Source: Cyanobacterium aponinum PCC 10605 (GTDB taxonomy: Bacteria > Cyanobacteriota > Cyanobacteriia > Cyanobacteriales > Cyanobacteriaceae). Taken from it: 64,000 nt of DNA. Below the pieces are notes generated by a model. It was given only the letters and a program-made list of their open reading frames with translations, was not told the DNA's origin and did not search any database. The DNA lies in the NCBI RefSeq assembly GCF_000317675.1, contig NC_019776.1:3410001-3474000 (forward strand). Direction: 5' to 3'. Positions 55,611 to 64,000 of the stretch are shown piece after piece. The stretch's first letter is position 1, and each line of letters starts with the position of its first letter. Made by a program: the position numbers and the translations under genes.

Positions 55611-58259
55611 CTATGGTAGTCTAACAATAATTACCGTTGTATCCAATCTATTCGCGATCGCTTCTGGTATATTACCTTTATATGCTTGTTTTAAAAGACT
55701 ATCTCGGGAAGCACCTAGAATTACCAGTTGAGAATTATGTACTTCTGCTACCTGAATGATAGCCGAAACAATCGATGTAGAAGCAAGGGGTAAAACATGA
55801 ATTTCTGTATCAATAGATTTTTGTAACTGTCTAGCCGCACTTTGTAGGTAACGTAAATTGATATTAGTTTTTTCGGGAGAGTGAACTTTTGTTAACCAGA
55901 CAGTAGGTAAAGTTTTTCTGTCATAAATATTCATTAATGCAGGGACTAATTTTAACCCCTCTTGCACATTAGGACCTCCCCCCATAGGTAAGACAAACCC
56001 CCCCGAATCAGGAGAAGCATAGGGATAATACTGTTGTTTTTTGCCCAATTTAACCAGAATTAACTCACATTCAGCTTTATTAATCAGGCTATCAATCATA
56101 CGAGAGAAAATAAACTCCTGCCCATGATGATTTTGCTTCCATCCCATTAGCAAAATATTGATATGTTTATGTTTAATAATGTCTAATACTACTCCACTGC
56201 GATAATGAGCCACAACAATACGAGTATGGATAGGAATTTTCTTTTTTCGCCCCATTCTTTCGAGGGTGTGCATTAAATGACGAGAGCTTCTAGCATCCAC
56301 TTTAATCGTACTAGGATCTTGATATTTTGGTACTTTGATCACCTGTACAAATTCTAACTCATAATGACGTTGAGATGCGATCGCACTAGCAATTTTAAAT
56401 AAAGCCCGAAAATCATCATCGGGGGCGATAGGTACTAAAATACAACCCTTACCCACTGCAGGAGAAGAAGTTTGATAGATAGTATAAAATTTATTTTGTT
56501 TTCCCGTTACTTCAGGTTTTAACTCATTAACCTCCGCCCGAATAATATCCGTGCGAGTAATAATTCCCACCAAACGAGTATTTTCTAAAACAGGTAAACG
56601 AGATAATTGATAGCGATTGAGTAAATATAAAACATCCGTTAAACTCGCATCTGCATTAATTACCACAGGATTTTTAGTCATAATTTCACCGATGGAAATT
56701 TGATTTTTTCCTGCACTAATTTTCACCAAATCAGATTGAGTGACAATACCCACTAACTTACCATCTTGGACCACAGGAAAACCACGATGATGGGAAACAC
56801 TCATTAACTCTAATAGTTGCGCTACCGTCAAATCAGGAGCAACCGTTTCCACCTGAGATTGCATCACATCCTCAGCAGTTAAATGAGCTAGAAAATTATT
56901 TTCTGAAGAATAATCATCTTCTGTTTCTTCCAATTCCATGCCCATATTGCGGAGTAAATAGCGATAAATAGAACCACTTTCAAGGGTTTCGGCACTAATA
57001 TAAGCAACAGCACAACTAATCATTAAAGGCAATACTAAATTAAAATTAGCATTCAATTCAAACACAATAATAATCGCCGTTACTGGAACTCTTACAACCC
57101 CTGTAAATAATGCCCCCATTCCCACCAAAGAAAAAGTAGGAGTTGCCACCGTGCCTGAAATATAACCCTCAAAATCACCAATTAAATAGCCCAAAGCCGA
57201 ACCCATGATTAACGCAGGGGCAAATAATCCCCCCGGTGCCCCACTACCTGCGGCGATAATGGTAAGAATATAATGGGAGACAAAAACTAAGGCAATCTGT
57301 GCCGTTGTCAATTCTCCTCGAATCAAAAACTCTCTAATTCCAGCATTATTCTGAAAAAAAGAGGGTAATAGTGCAATTATTACCCCTGAAATTAATCCTG
57401 CTAAACCGATTCTTAAAGCTAAGGGTATTTTTAATGTTTCATTCCAGCGTAAACTTAATAAGACACTGCGATTAAATAATGCCCCCAATATTCCTGCAAC
57501 AATACCTAGTAATAGATAAAAAGGAATATCCATCGGTAAAAAAACCAAATTATCAATATCAATAATACGGTTTGGTAACTGTAAATTAGATGACTGTAAA
57601 ATCAGAGAAACTACAGCCCCAGTAAAAGAAGCAACAATGGCCGTTTCAAGGGTTAAATTAGATATATCTCTCATTAACTCCTCTACTACAAACATGACAC
57701 CAGCAATAGGAGTATTAAAACCTGCCGCTAAACCTGCCGCCGCCCCTGCCGCTATCATCTGACGGCGATGCTCAGGAGAAGTAGGCACATAACGAGTTAA
57801 TTCCCCTGCTAATGCCGCACCAATATGCACTGTTGGGGCTCGTCTTCCGAGGGTTAATCCTGCTCCTAATACTAGAATTGTACCAACAATCTTGGCAAAT
57901 GCTACTCGAAAAGACAATGGTACTTTCGCTCTAGCTAAAGCGGCTTTAATTTGTGGTATTCCTCCTCCTGCGGCACTGGGAGAAATCGATTCCACAAAAA
58001 AACCTGCCATCCCACCTAAAATTAAACCAAACAGAGGTAATACATAAATTGCTCCCCATTGGTTAACTAGATGTAAGCGATAAGAGCCTAAAAAATTAAT
58101 GCCTTCTTTTAACAGCAAAGCGGCTAACGCAGAAAAAATACCGATTAAACAAGCCTCCGCTAGGGCATAGCGAGTGGAAATTGCGTTTCGGGCAAAATGT
58201 TGAGATTTGAACCAGTTTAGCCCTTGAACTACTGTTTTCAGAAATGGTAAGCTGTCCAC
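55611..58259 (-). CDS. ClC-type chloride channel/transporter with CBS and USP domains
   Basis: 882-residue membrane protein. Residues ~20-430: ClC core with about ten or more membrane segments (AGGGIPQIKAAL in place of GSGIP, GGLFAPALIMGSALG). Residues ~455-575: two CBS domains (VMQSQVETVAPDLTVAQLL, IMTKNPVVINADASLTDVL). Residues ~590-882: two universal-stress-protein-like halves (ILLMGWKQNH; SQLVILGASRDSLLK). The usual GREGP motif reads LGRRAPTVHIG, so the gating glutamate of Cl/H exchangers is replaced. Such three-part proteins are common in cyanobacteria. Confidence 0.9.
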   Translation of the reverse strand: MDSLPFLKTVVQGLNWFKSQHFARNAISTRYALAEACLIGIFSALAALLLKEGINFLGSYRLHLVNQWGAIYVLPLFGLILGGMAGFFVESISPSAAGGGIPQIKAALARAKVPLSFRVAFAKIVGTILVLGAGLTLGRRAPTVHIGAALAGELTRYVPTSPEHRRQMIAAGAAAGLAAGFNTPIAGVMFVVEELMRDISNLTLETAIVASFTGAVVSLILQSSNLQLPNRIIDIDNLVFLPMDIPFYLLLGIVAGILGALFNRSVLLSLRWNETLKIPLALRIGLAGLISGVIIALLPSFFQNNAGIREFLIRGELTTAQIALVFVSHYILTIIAAGSGAPGGLFAPALIMGSALGYLIGDFEGYISGTVATPTFSLVGMGALFTGVVRVPVTAIIIVFELNANFNLVLPLMISCAVAYISAETLESGSIYRYLLRNMGMELEETEDDYSSENNFLAHLTAEDVMQSQVETVAPDLTVAQLLELMSVSHHRGFPVVQDGKLVGIVTQSDLVKISAGKNQISIGEIMTKNPVVINADASLTDVLYLLNRYQLSRLPVLENTRLVGIITRTDIIRAEVNELKPEVTGKQNKFYTIYQTSSPAVGKGCILVPIAPDDDFRALFKIASAIASQRHYELEFVQVIKVPKYQDPSTIKVDARSSRHLMHTLERMGRKKKIPIHTRIVVAHYRSGVVLDIIKHKHINILLMGWKQNHHGQEFIFSRMIDSLINKAECELILVKLGKKQQYYPYASPDSGGFVLPMGGGPNVQEGLKLVPALMNIYDRKTLPTVWLTKVHSPEKTNINLRYLQSAARQLQKSIDTEIHVLPLASTSIVSAIIQVAEVHNSQLVILGASRDSLLKQAYKGNIPEAIANRLDTTVIIVRLP

Positions 58260-58309
58260 GACGGAGATTTATTAATTAGCTATTAGTAATGTTAGGGTAT
58301 TAGAGAATT

Positions 58310-58753
58310 GTGAATGATGAATTGTTGCCCAAAACCCAAAAGTTAAAATATATGGACAATATTGAGTTACAAAAAGCGATCGCTGAGTTTAATCAACAAA
58401 AATTTTATGATTGTCATGATACCCTAGAAGCGATCTGGATGGAATCGGTTGAACCCGATAAAACATTTTATCAAGGTATTTTACAAGTGGCAGTAGGTTG
58501 CTACCATTTAACTAATATTAATTGGAAAGGGGCTGTAATTTTGTTGGGGGAAGGTATCCGTAAATTAAGGGAATATGAGCCTGAATATTTAGATATTAAT
58601 GTGGATAAATTGGTAGAGGAAAGTTATGATTTATTGTTAGCTTTACAGCAAATTGATCCCGATTCTGTCAGTATTTTTTGTCAAAAATTGCTCAGTCAAG
58701 AACTACAAAATAATCTCTCTTTTCCGATAATTAAGACAATTACTTATACTTGA
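58310..58753 (+). CDS. DUF309 domain protein
   Basis: 147 residues from GTG 58310, or 133 from the ATG at 58352. Helical DUF309 signature: FNQQKFYDCHDTLEAIWM, FYQGILQVAVGCYHLTNINWKGA. Function unknown; some relatives bind metals through the conserved His/Glu. Divergent from the ClC gene. Confidence 0.88.
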   Translation: MNDELLPKTQKLKYMDNIELQKAIAEFNQQKFYDCHDTLEAIWMESVEPDKTFYQGILQVAVGCYHLTNINWKGAVILLGEGIRKLREYEPEYLDINVDKLVEESYDLLLALQQIDPDSVSIFCQKLLSQELQNNLSFPIIKTITYT

Positions 58754-58993
58754 TGTGATAAAGCAAGAGGCAAACCCCCCTTTATCCCCTCTCAAGAGGA
58801 GGAGGGCAAAGGTGAATAGTTGATAATTAAGAATTTAAGGATTAAGAATTAAAAACCCCTAACACCTACACCTGTATGGGCGAATGGCCATTCGCCCCTA
58901 CTTCCCTCTCATCACCTTATCCCTAAATATCCCAATACCCCAAACTCTGAACTCCGAACCCTTATCTGATATTCTTAAACCGAACTGAGGTTA
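58754..58993. mobile_element. Partial MITE family A (right end only)
   Basis: This gap begins with GGCAAAC/CTCAAGAG repeat text and ends with the family A right end CCGAACTGAGGTTA at 58980-58993, abutting the stop codon of the DUF362 gene. The left inverted repeat is not recognisable. It also holds a second palindrome near 58876-58899 (GGGCGAATGGCCATTCGCCC). Confidence 0.65.
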
Positions 58994-59938
58994 TTACAAT
59001 AGAGGTTCTTTAACAAAGCGAATATATAGATGTTTAAAGGTAGATCTTAAAACCCTCGGTAAACCAAAATCAATAGGCATTAATGCGGAGGGTAATTTCC
59101 AATCGTTAATTGCCAACTCTTGCGGTTTGAGCAGGGGAAATTCAATGTTTTCTAATTCACTACATAGTCCTAGTCTTTTTTGTGCGTTTAAGGTTGGTAC
59201 TAACTCTGGCTCGACATTGAGCAAAGATGCGATCGCAACATCTAGGGCAAAAACATCATCAGAAGCCCCTAAAACGCCTAATTCTCTGGGTTCACCAGCA
59301 CTAGGACCATTTCCTTCATGGGCGCTAATACCATCAATAATCGTCAAATTAGGTTGAATTGCCTTGGCTGTTTCTACCAACATCTCTCCAAAACGGTTGA
59401 CATCTTTTCCTGCTTCCATATGCCACCATGCTTTCATTTTACCCGGTACACAACCAAATAAATTTTTGACCCCCATAGTCATGGTTAACTGCATATGAGA
59501 TTTAATTTTTGGTAAGTTGATAACTACATCGGCTTCCATTGCTTCTTTTGATAAGCGAAGATGATGAAAGTTCTCATTTTCTACAGGATATTTATGACTA
59601 TTGAATTCGATAATTGGTAAATTTAACTCTTGACACAAATCTAAGTAACCATTGGCTTTTGCTACCCCTTCTGCACTGCCAAAAGCGGGGCTATCCCCTA
59701 AAAATGGTTTTCCTCCTGCCTCCATAACCATTTGAGCAACACAGTAAACAATTTCTTTTCTTGTAGTACATTCTTTAGTTGGACGAGAAGCAGTTAATAA
59801 ATTGGGTTTAAGCAGGACGCGATCGCCTTTTTTAACGAAAGCTGACATACCACCAAAAGGAGCCAATAAAGATGCTAAAGAGTTACGTAACTCTTGTAAT
59901 TCATAGGATTGAGCCTTGAGCAAAGAAACTTGAGTCAT
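58994..59938 (-). CDS. DUF362 domain protein
   Basis: 314 residues. DUF362 signature: VLLKPNLLTASRP, MEAGGKPFLGDSPAFGSAE, ADVVINLPKIKSHMQLTMTMGVKNLFGCVPG, IIDGISAHEGNGPSAGEPRELGVLGASDD. The C-terminal ferredoxin-like cluster domain of longer members is absent. Function unknown. Its stop codon directly abuts a MITE A right end. Confidence 0.88.
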   Translation of the reverse strand: MTQVSLLKAQSYELQELRNSLASLLAPFGGMSAFVKKGDRVLLKPNLLTASRPTKECTTRKEIVYCVAQMVMEAGGKPFLGDSPAFGSAEGVAKANGYLDLCQELNLPIIEFNSHKYPVENENFHHLRLSKEAMEADVVINLPKIKSHMQLTMTMGVKNLFGCVPGKMKAWWHMEAGKDVNRFGEMLVETAKAIQPNLTIIDGISAHEGNGPSAGEPRELGVLGASDDVFALDVAIASLLNVEPELVPTLNAQKRLGLCSELENIEFPLLKPQELAINDWKLPSALMPIDFGLPRVLRSTFKHLYIRFVKEPLL

Positions 59939-59985
59939 GATAATTATAATTATTGCAATGATTTTATTCTGAGTTTATGCTAGTC

Positions 59986-61017
59986 TTAAACCTCTTCTAA
60001 TTGCCAATTGTCCAAAATATCTTTAAATAAAATTTCTTCCATCCACGTTTTTACCACCACAGTAAGAGGCAAAGCTAATAATAATCCTAATAAACCAAAA
60101 ACCGTAGCAAAGAAGATTTGAGCAAAAAGAGTCACCGCCGGTAACAAAGAAACCTTATCCGCCATCACTTTTGGAGTTAACCAATAACTTTCAATATTTT
60201 GAATAATGAAATACCAAACAATAATTGGAATAATTTGCCAAGGAGAATCAACCACTGCAATGGTGATGGGAAAAACAACACTGAGAGTAGGTCCTATATT
60301 GGGGATAAAATTTAATAAACCGGCTAAAAGTGCATGAACTAAAACTAATTTTACCTGTAAAAAAAATAAACCAACCCCACTTAAAACCCCTATGAAGATA
60401 CAATTAATCAGTATTCCCCCTAACCAATTTACGATCGCAATTTCTGTTTTATTTAAAATTTCATCAATACGATAACGATAAAAAGCAGGAAAAACTTTTA
60501 ATAAATAACGACGATATTTAAGAGGATTAAGAAGAAAGACAACCGTTAAAACAAAAACAAATATTACCTGAAAAGTAACATTTAAAAAATTAGAAAATAA
60601 AGCAATAAAATTATTGATAACTTGGGCTGGTAATAAATTATTATCATTAATTATCTTATTAATATTATTTAAAAAAGTTTCAAAAATTTGATAATTATCT
60701 CCCGCCATATTTTCTATTAATTCATTAATCTTAATTGGGACTTTAGGTAAGGCATTAATTAATAACTGAAATTGATCAATAAAAGGAGGAAAAATTAGTA
60801 ATACTAAAATAAAAATAATAGCAATAAGACTTAAAACAGTTAAATAAACAGATTGATAACGATTCCAACCGATATTTTCTAGCTTTTTTACTAAGCGGTT
60901 TAAAGCAACGGCAAAAATTATTGCCGAGAAAACGAGAAGAAGTAAATGGCGAATTTGCCAAAGAATATATAGGGAAATAAGGAAAGCTAAAAATCCCAAA
61001 GATTGACCAAAGTTCAT
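59986..61017 (-). CDS. AI-2E (PerM/TqsA) family permease
   Basis: 343-residue inner-membrane protein with about seven or eight membrane helices. Family features: N-terminal helix pair (FLAFLISLYILWQIRHLLLLVFSAIIF), a soluble helical insertion (~90-150), and the C-terminal GLLNFIPNIGPTLSVV and LTPKVMADKVSLLPAVTLFAQI motifs. Annotated relatives export AI-2 or ions; the substrate here is unknown. Confidence 0.92.
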   Translation of the reverse strand: MNFGQSLGFLAFLISLYILWQIRHLLLLVFSAIIFAVALNRLVKKLENIGWNRYQSVYLTVLSLIAIIFILVLLIFPPFIDQFQLLINALPKVPIKINELIENMAGDNYQIFETFLNNINKIINDNNLLPAQVINNFIALFSNFLNVTFQVIFVFVLTVVFLLNPLKYRRYLLKVFPAFYRYRIDEILNKTEIAIVNWLGGILINCIFIGVLSGVGLFFLQVKLVLVHALLAGLLNFIPNIGPTLSVVFPITIAVVDSPWQIIPIIVWYFIIQNIESYWLTPKVMADKVSLLPAVTLFAQIFFATVFGLLGLLLALPLTVVVKTWMEEILFKDILDNWQLEEV

Positions 61018-61252
61018 ATTAATAAGCTAACTATAAGTAGAAGTCACCGAGTTAGGAGTCAGAAGTTAGGGTGTTAGAGTGTAAGATTTCAGGTGTCAGG
61101 TTTGACGGTTTTAATTAATTACTAATTACTAATTTTTAATTGCCCTTTTCTTTTATATTTCCTCACCAAGTATATATCAGTTATCAAATGATTGAAACTC
61201 TAAATAAAACTTCAGGTTAAAATACTTTAGTATTGGACATACAAATAAAAGC

Positions 61253-62194
61253 ATGAAAGTCGCAAATAATATTACTGAATTGATTGGACGCACTCCCCTA
61301 GTGAGGCTTAATCGTATTCCTCAAACAGAAGGTTGTGTGGGAGAAATATTAATAAAATTAGAAGGAATGAATCCCTCCGCCTCTGTTAAAGACAGAATTG
61401 GGGTAAATATGATTAATGAAGCCGAAAAACAAGGATTAATTCAACCTGGAAAAACTACTTTAGTTGAACCCACCTCAGGTAATACGGGTGTAGCTTTAGC
61501 GATGGCGGCGGCGGCAAAAGGATATAAGTTGATTTTAACGATGCCTGAAACCATGAGTGAGGAAAGACGGGCAATGTTAAGAGCTTATGGTGCAAAATTA
61601 GAGTTAACCCCCGGTGTGGAGGGTATGGCAGGTTGTATTGAAAGAGCCCAAGAAATAGCGGAAACTTTACCTAATGCGTATATGTTGCAACAATTTCAAA
61701 ATCCTGCTAATCCAGCGATTCATCGTCAAACTACCGCCGAAGAAATTTGGGAAGATACAGACGGTAAAATTGATTTTCTTGTGGCTGGAGTAGGCACAGG
61801 AGGTACAATTACGGGGGTTAGTGAAGTTATTAAACAGAAAAAACCCGATTTCAAAACCATTGCCATTGAGCCTGTAAATAGCCCTGTATTATCGGGTGGA
61901 AAACCTGGACCTCATAAGATACAAGGTATTGGTGCGGGGTTTATTCCTGAAGTGTTAAAAGTTGATTTAATTGATGAAATAATTACAGTTAGTGACGAAG
62001 ATGCGATCGCATTTGGGCAAAGACTAGCTAAAGAAGAGGGTATATTGTCAGGTATTTCTACAGGGGCGGCGTTAGCAGGGGCGATAAAATTAGCCCAAAG
62101 AAAAGAAAATGAGGGTAAATTGATAGTGATGATTCAACCTAGTTTTGGAGAGCGTTATTTAAGCACCCCATTATTCCAAAACCTACCTAATTAA
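61253..62194 (+). CDS. cysK: Cysteine synthase A
   Basis: PLP enzyme, 313 residues, making cysteine from O-acetylserine and sulfide. PLP lysine Lys46 in [11 protein letters not shown], the substrate loop [12 protein letters not shown], phosphate-binding [14 protein letters not shown] and the C-terminal [17 protein letters not shown] are all present. Full length. A repeat-rich gap with one GTGTCAGG heptamer lies upstream. Confidence 0.97.
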   Translation: MKVANNITELIGRTPLVRLNRIPQTEGCVGEILIKLEGMNPSASVKDRIGVNMINEAEKQGLIQPGKTTLVEPTSGNTGVALAMAAAAKGYKLILTMPETMSEERRAMLRAYGAKLELTPGVEGMAGCIERAQEIAETLPNAYMLQQFQNPANPAIHRQTTAEEIWEDTDGKIDFLVAGVGTGGTITGVSEVIKQKKPDFKTIAIEPVNSPVLSGGKPGPHKIQGIGAGFIPEVLKVDLIDEIITVSDEDAIAFGQRLAKEEGILSGISTGAALAGAIKLAQRKENEGKLIVMIQPSFGERYLSTPLFQNLPN

Positions 62195-62318
62195 TTAATA
62201 GAAAGTCAAAAGGGTATTCGTTAAACGATGCACTGGGCAAAGGTGATTTTTCAACACCAACAATTACTCGTTATCCAAGACGGGTTTTTCAACTCATTGT
62301 TTTTTGACAAATTTGTTT

Positions 62319-63008
62319 ATGAATTACTACGAAATTTTAGAAATAAAACATAATGCTTCTGCCCAGGAAATCAAACAAGCCTATCGCCGTTTAGCAAAAA
62401 AATTTCATCCTGACAGTCAAAATAATAATGCAGATCATGAAAAAATTGTCTCTTTAAATGCCGCTTATGAAATACTTAGTGATCCTGAAAATCGTCATAT
62501 TTATGATCAAACATTAAAACAAAATCGTGCTGACTCTGTTCAATATCGTCATGGTAAAAGTAATAGTGCTAGTGAATTTTATCGCTATAATAGACAACAG
62601 CAAAAAGATACAGAATTTTCTCAATTTCAGTGGTTACAAGAGGTTTATTTCCCTGTAAAAAACTTAATTAATTCGATTGTTTCTCCCTTAGAAATGGAGA
62701 TTGAAGAATTATCAGCAGATATTTTTGATGATGAGTTAATGTCTTTTTTTATGGAGTATTTAGAAAATTGTCAACAAGCCTGTAATCAAGCACAAAATAT
62801 ATTGACTTCTCAAAAAAATCCTAGTTTATATGCAGGAATAGCGGCAAATCTTTATTATGGCTTAAATCATCTTAATGACGGTTTGGAAGAGTTAAATAGA
62901 TTTACTCAAACCTATGATGAATCTTATTTACATACAGGGAGAGAATTATTTTACTTAGCGGAGGAAATTAATCAAGTGGCTGAAGAAATGGCAGAAAAAT
63001 TTATTTAG
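62319..63008 (+). CDS. J-domain (DnaJ-like) protein
   Basis: About 229 residues from the ATG at 62319 (MNYYEILEIKHNASAQEIKQ); the upstream TTG at 62304 is less likely. N-terminal J domain with the HPD motif (KKFHPDSQN) needed to stimulate DnaK ATPase. After residue ~75 there is no G/F or zinc-finger region; the rest is helical and acidic (EMEIEELSADIFDDELM) and unrecognised. A specialised co-chaperone. Confidence 0.9.
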   Translation: MNYYEILEIKHNASAQEIKQAYRRLAKKFHPDSQNNNADHEKIVSLNAAYEILSDPENRHIYDQTLKQNRADSVQYRHGKSNSASEFYRYNRQQQKDTEFSQFQWLQEVYFPVKNLINSIVSPLEMEIEELSADIFDDELMSFFMEYLENCQQACNQAQNILTSQKNPSLYAGIAANLYYGLNHLNDGLEELNRFTQTYDESYLHTGRELFYLAEEINQVAEEMAEKFI

Positions 63009-63088
63009 TCTTTATTTAGTATCAATTTAATAATAGCCAGTAAACTAATACATTTATTAATTAAAAATTTTAAGGAAAATTATAATTT

Positions 63089-63319
63089 ATGGAAAAAAAA
63101 TTGCCAATATTTAAAACAGGTGATAGAGTAAGAATTATCGCATTACCTCCTTACTTAAAAACAGCTGATCCTATGCCCATGTTACGTCCAAATAGTGCGA
63201 TCGCACTTGGAGAAGAAGGGATTATCATAAAACAAAATTTTGGTGGTTATTATAGTATTCGTTTCACCCAAGGAGCTTATTTACTAGAATCAAAATATAT
63301 TGCTTTAGCAGATAATTGA
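63089..63319 (+). CDS. sipA: SipA, NblS-interacting protein (DUF3148)
   Basis: 76 residues, small SH3-like beta protein. Signature: FKTGDRVRIIALPPYLKTADPMPMLRP, GEEGIIIKQNFGGYYSIRF, GAYLLESKYI. In Synechococcus the homologue binds the histidine kinase NblS and raises its autokinase activity in light and nutrient stress (established for the family). One HIP1 site lies inside the gene. Confidence 0.88.
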   Translation: MEKKLPIFKTGDRVRIIALPPYLKTADPMPMLRPNSAIALGEEGIIIKQNFGGYYSIRFTQGAYLLESKYIALADN

Positions 63320-63424
63320 GAATGGAATTATGGATGTTTTTAGATAAATCAAATAATAAATAAGATATGATTTTTTTACTGTGGTTATCACCAATTAATG
63401 TAAAATAAATCCTGTCATTTTTTT

Positions 63425-63591
63425 GGCTCTTCAGAGTGTGTTTATGATAAATTAAGAGAAACAGGACTTCTATAACTTTTATGGAATAGTGTTTATAGTA
63501 AAATAAAAACTAAAAGTTTATAAATTATTATTTAATAATTTCCTCTTGCTTACTAAACACCAATAATTTACAGACTCAAATGAATAGAGCC
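63425..63591. mobile_element. MITE family B, copy 4 (167 bp)
   Basis: Begins GGCTCTTCAGAGTGTG and ends TGAATAGAGCC. Its interior matches copy 3 (21418-21602) in reverse orientation but lacks the GGCAAGA heptamers. The flanks ATTTTTTT and TTTTTTTG are not an exact 8-bp duplication, perhaps because of change in the T tract. Confidence 0.75.
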
Positions 63592-63731
63592 TTTTTTTGT
63601 CAAATATAGTCAAATATAATAATCAAATATAACGGTAATTAGGATAAGATTGGTTCGGTTATAACACTTCAATTACGTTCATGAAAAAGTTATCATAAAT
63701 TGCTGTAGAAGGAATTTTTCATAATAGAGGA

Positions 63732-64000
63732 ATGATTATATCTGAATGTCTGTCTATCAAATTAGTTGATTTAATCCTCGAAGCAGAATGGAACTCTGAC
63801 TTTGACGATTGCTCCCATAGTACCATTAAAGCACATCATGAATGGGAAGGTGCGATCGCATCCTTAGAAAAACTCCTATCTACAACTGTAAATACAGATA
63901 AACATTTTTCCTCAAAACAGGGAATAGTAATCTCATCCCCCACACCAGTTATTAATAACTTAAGTATAATTTCTCATTTAACAACCGTCGTTTTTTCCCC
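63732..64000 (+). CDS. Unidentified gene, 3' end outside window
   Basis: ATG 63732 opens a frame that stays open to the window edge (89 codons): MIISECLSIKLVDLILEAEW, then HHEWEGAIASLEKLL. A HIP1 site lies inside, as in many real genes here. No domain recognised. The preceding 140 bases contain no gene. Confidence 0.5.
   Translation, partial: MIISECLSIKLVDLILEAEWNSDFDDCSHSTIKAHHEWEGAIASLEKLLSTTVNTDKHFSSKQGIVISSPTPVINNLSIISHLTTVVFS

Noticed and set aside
63417-63599. Perfect 8-bp target duplication for the fourth family B MITE
   Set aside because: Flanks read ATTTTTTT and TTTTTTTG; the match is only a T tract, so no duplication is claimed.
1-64000. tRNA or rRNA genes
   Set aside because: No T-loop GTTCRANYC context with a foldable cloverleaf and no rRNA-like sequence was noticed; a covariance search such as tRNAscan-SE would be decisive.

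Overview
The window is chromosomal DNA of a low-GC cyanobacterium. It carries many copies of the HIP1 octamer GCGATCGC, a Psb27 photosystem II assembly factor, cyanophycin genes, the NblS-associated SipA protein and several families typical of cyanobacteria (DUF3352, DUF3172). The gene content and repeat style resemble the Geminocystis/Cyanobacterium group; that placement is inference. No rRNA, tRNA or CRISPR array was seen.

Layout. 1-20.9 kb is core genome: the end of leuS, an MgtC-like membrane protein, sufC-sufD, an NlpC/P60 peptidase, trmD, cyanophycinase and cyanophycin synthetase, a Ser/Thr kinase, lepB, psb27, a SpoIIE-type phosphatase, a hydrogenase maturation protease, and an unusual MazG-like/acyl-CoA-dehydrogenase-like fusion. 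The gaps between these genes hold two families of small inverted-repeat elements (MITEs) and heptanucleotide tandem repeats.

20.9-41.3 kb is an accessory island. Its right edge is the 3' end of glmS, the classic attTn7 site, and a heavily decayed tnsD gene (the glmS-targeting factor of Tn7-like transposons) lies inside it, itself interrupted by an intact TnpB element. The island contains a dead IS transposase carrying a MITE, a broken unknown gene, an intact tight operon (DUF262 protein, DUF3696-type AAA ATPase, and a small protein ending in a colicin E3-like ribonuclease domain), a DUF433/DUF5615 toxin-antitoxin pair, a decayed giant helicase of the DUF1998 (DruE-like) type with partner genes, type I restriction-modification remnants, and a PIN-domain toxin-antitoxin cassette bounded by direct repeats.

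43.4-47.7 kb, on the other side of glmS, is a three-gene cluster of two P-loop GTPase-like proteins and a membrane-anchored coiled-coil protein, possibly a GTPase-based conflict or membrane system. 47.7-64 kb returns to core genes: DUF3172, an Mla/TGD-type lipid transporter pair, a RAYT transposase with REP palindromes, ileS, two small toxin-antitoxin-like pairs, a ClC channel with CBS and USP domains, DUF309, DUF362, an AI-2E family permease, cysK, a J-domain protein, sipA and a truncated gene at the edge.

The best candidates for something undescribed are the DUF262-ATPase-E3 RNase operon (23.6-26.6 kb) and the GTPase operon (43.4-47.7 kb). The island shows a clear contrast: large systems are broken by nonsense mutations, frameshifts and deletions, whereas the small toxin-type modules remain intact.
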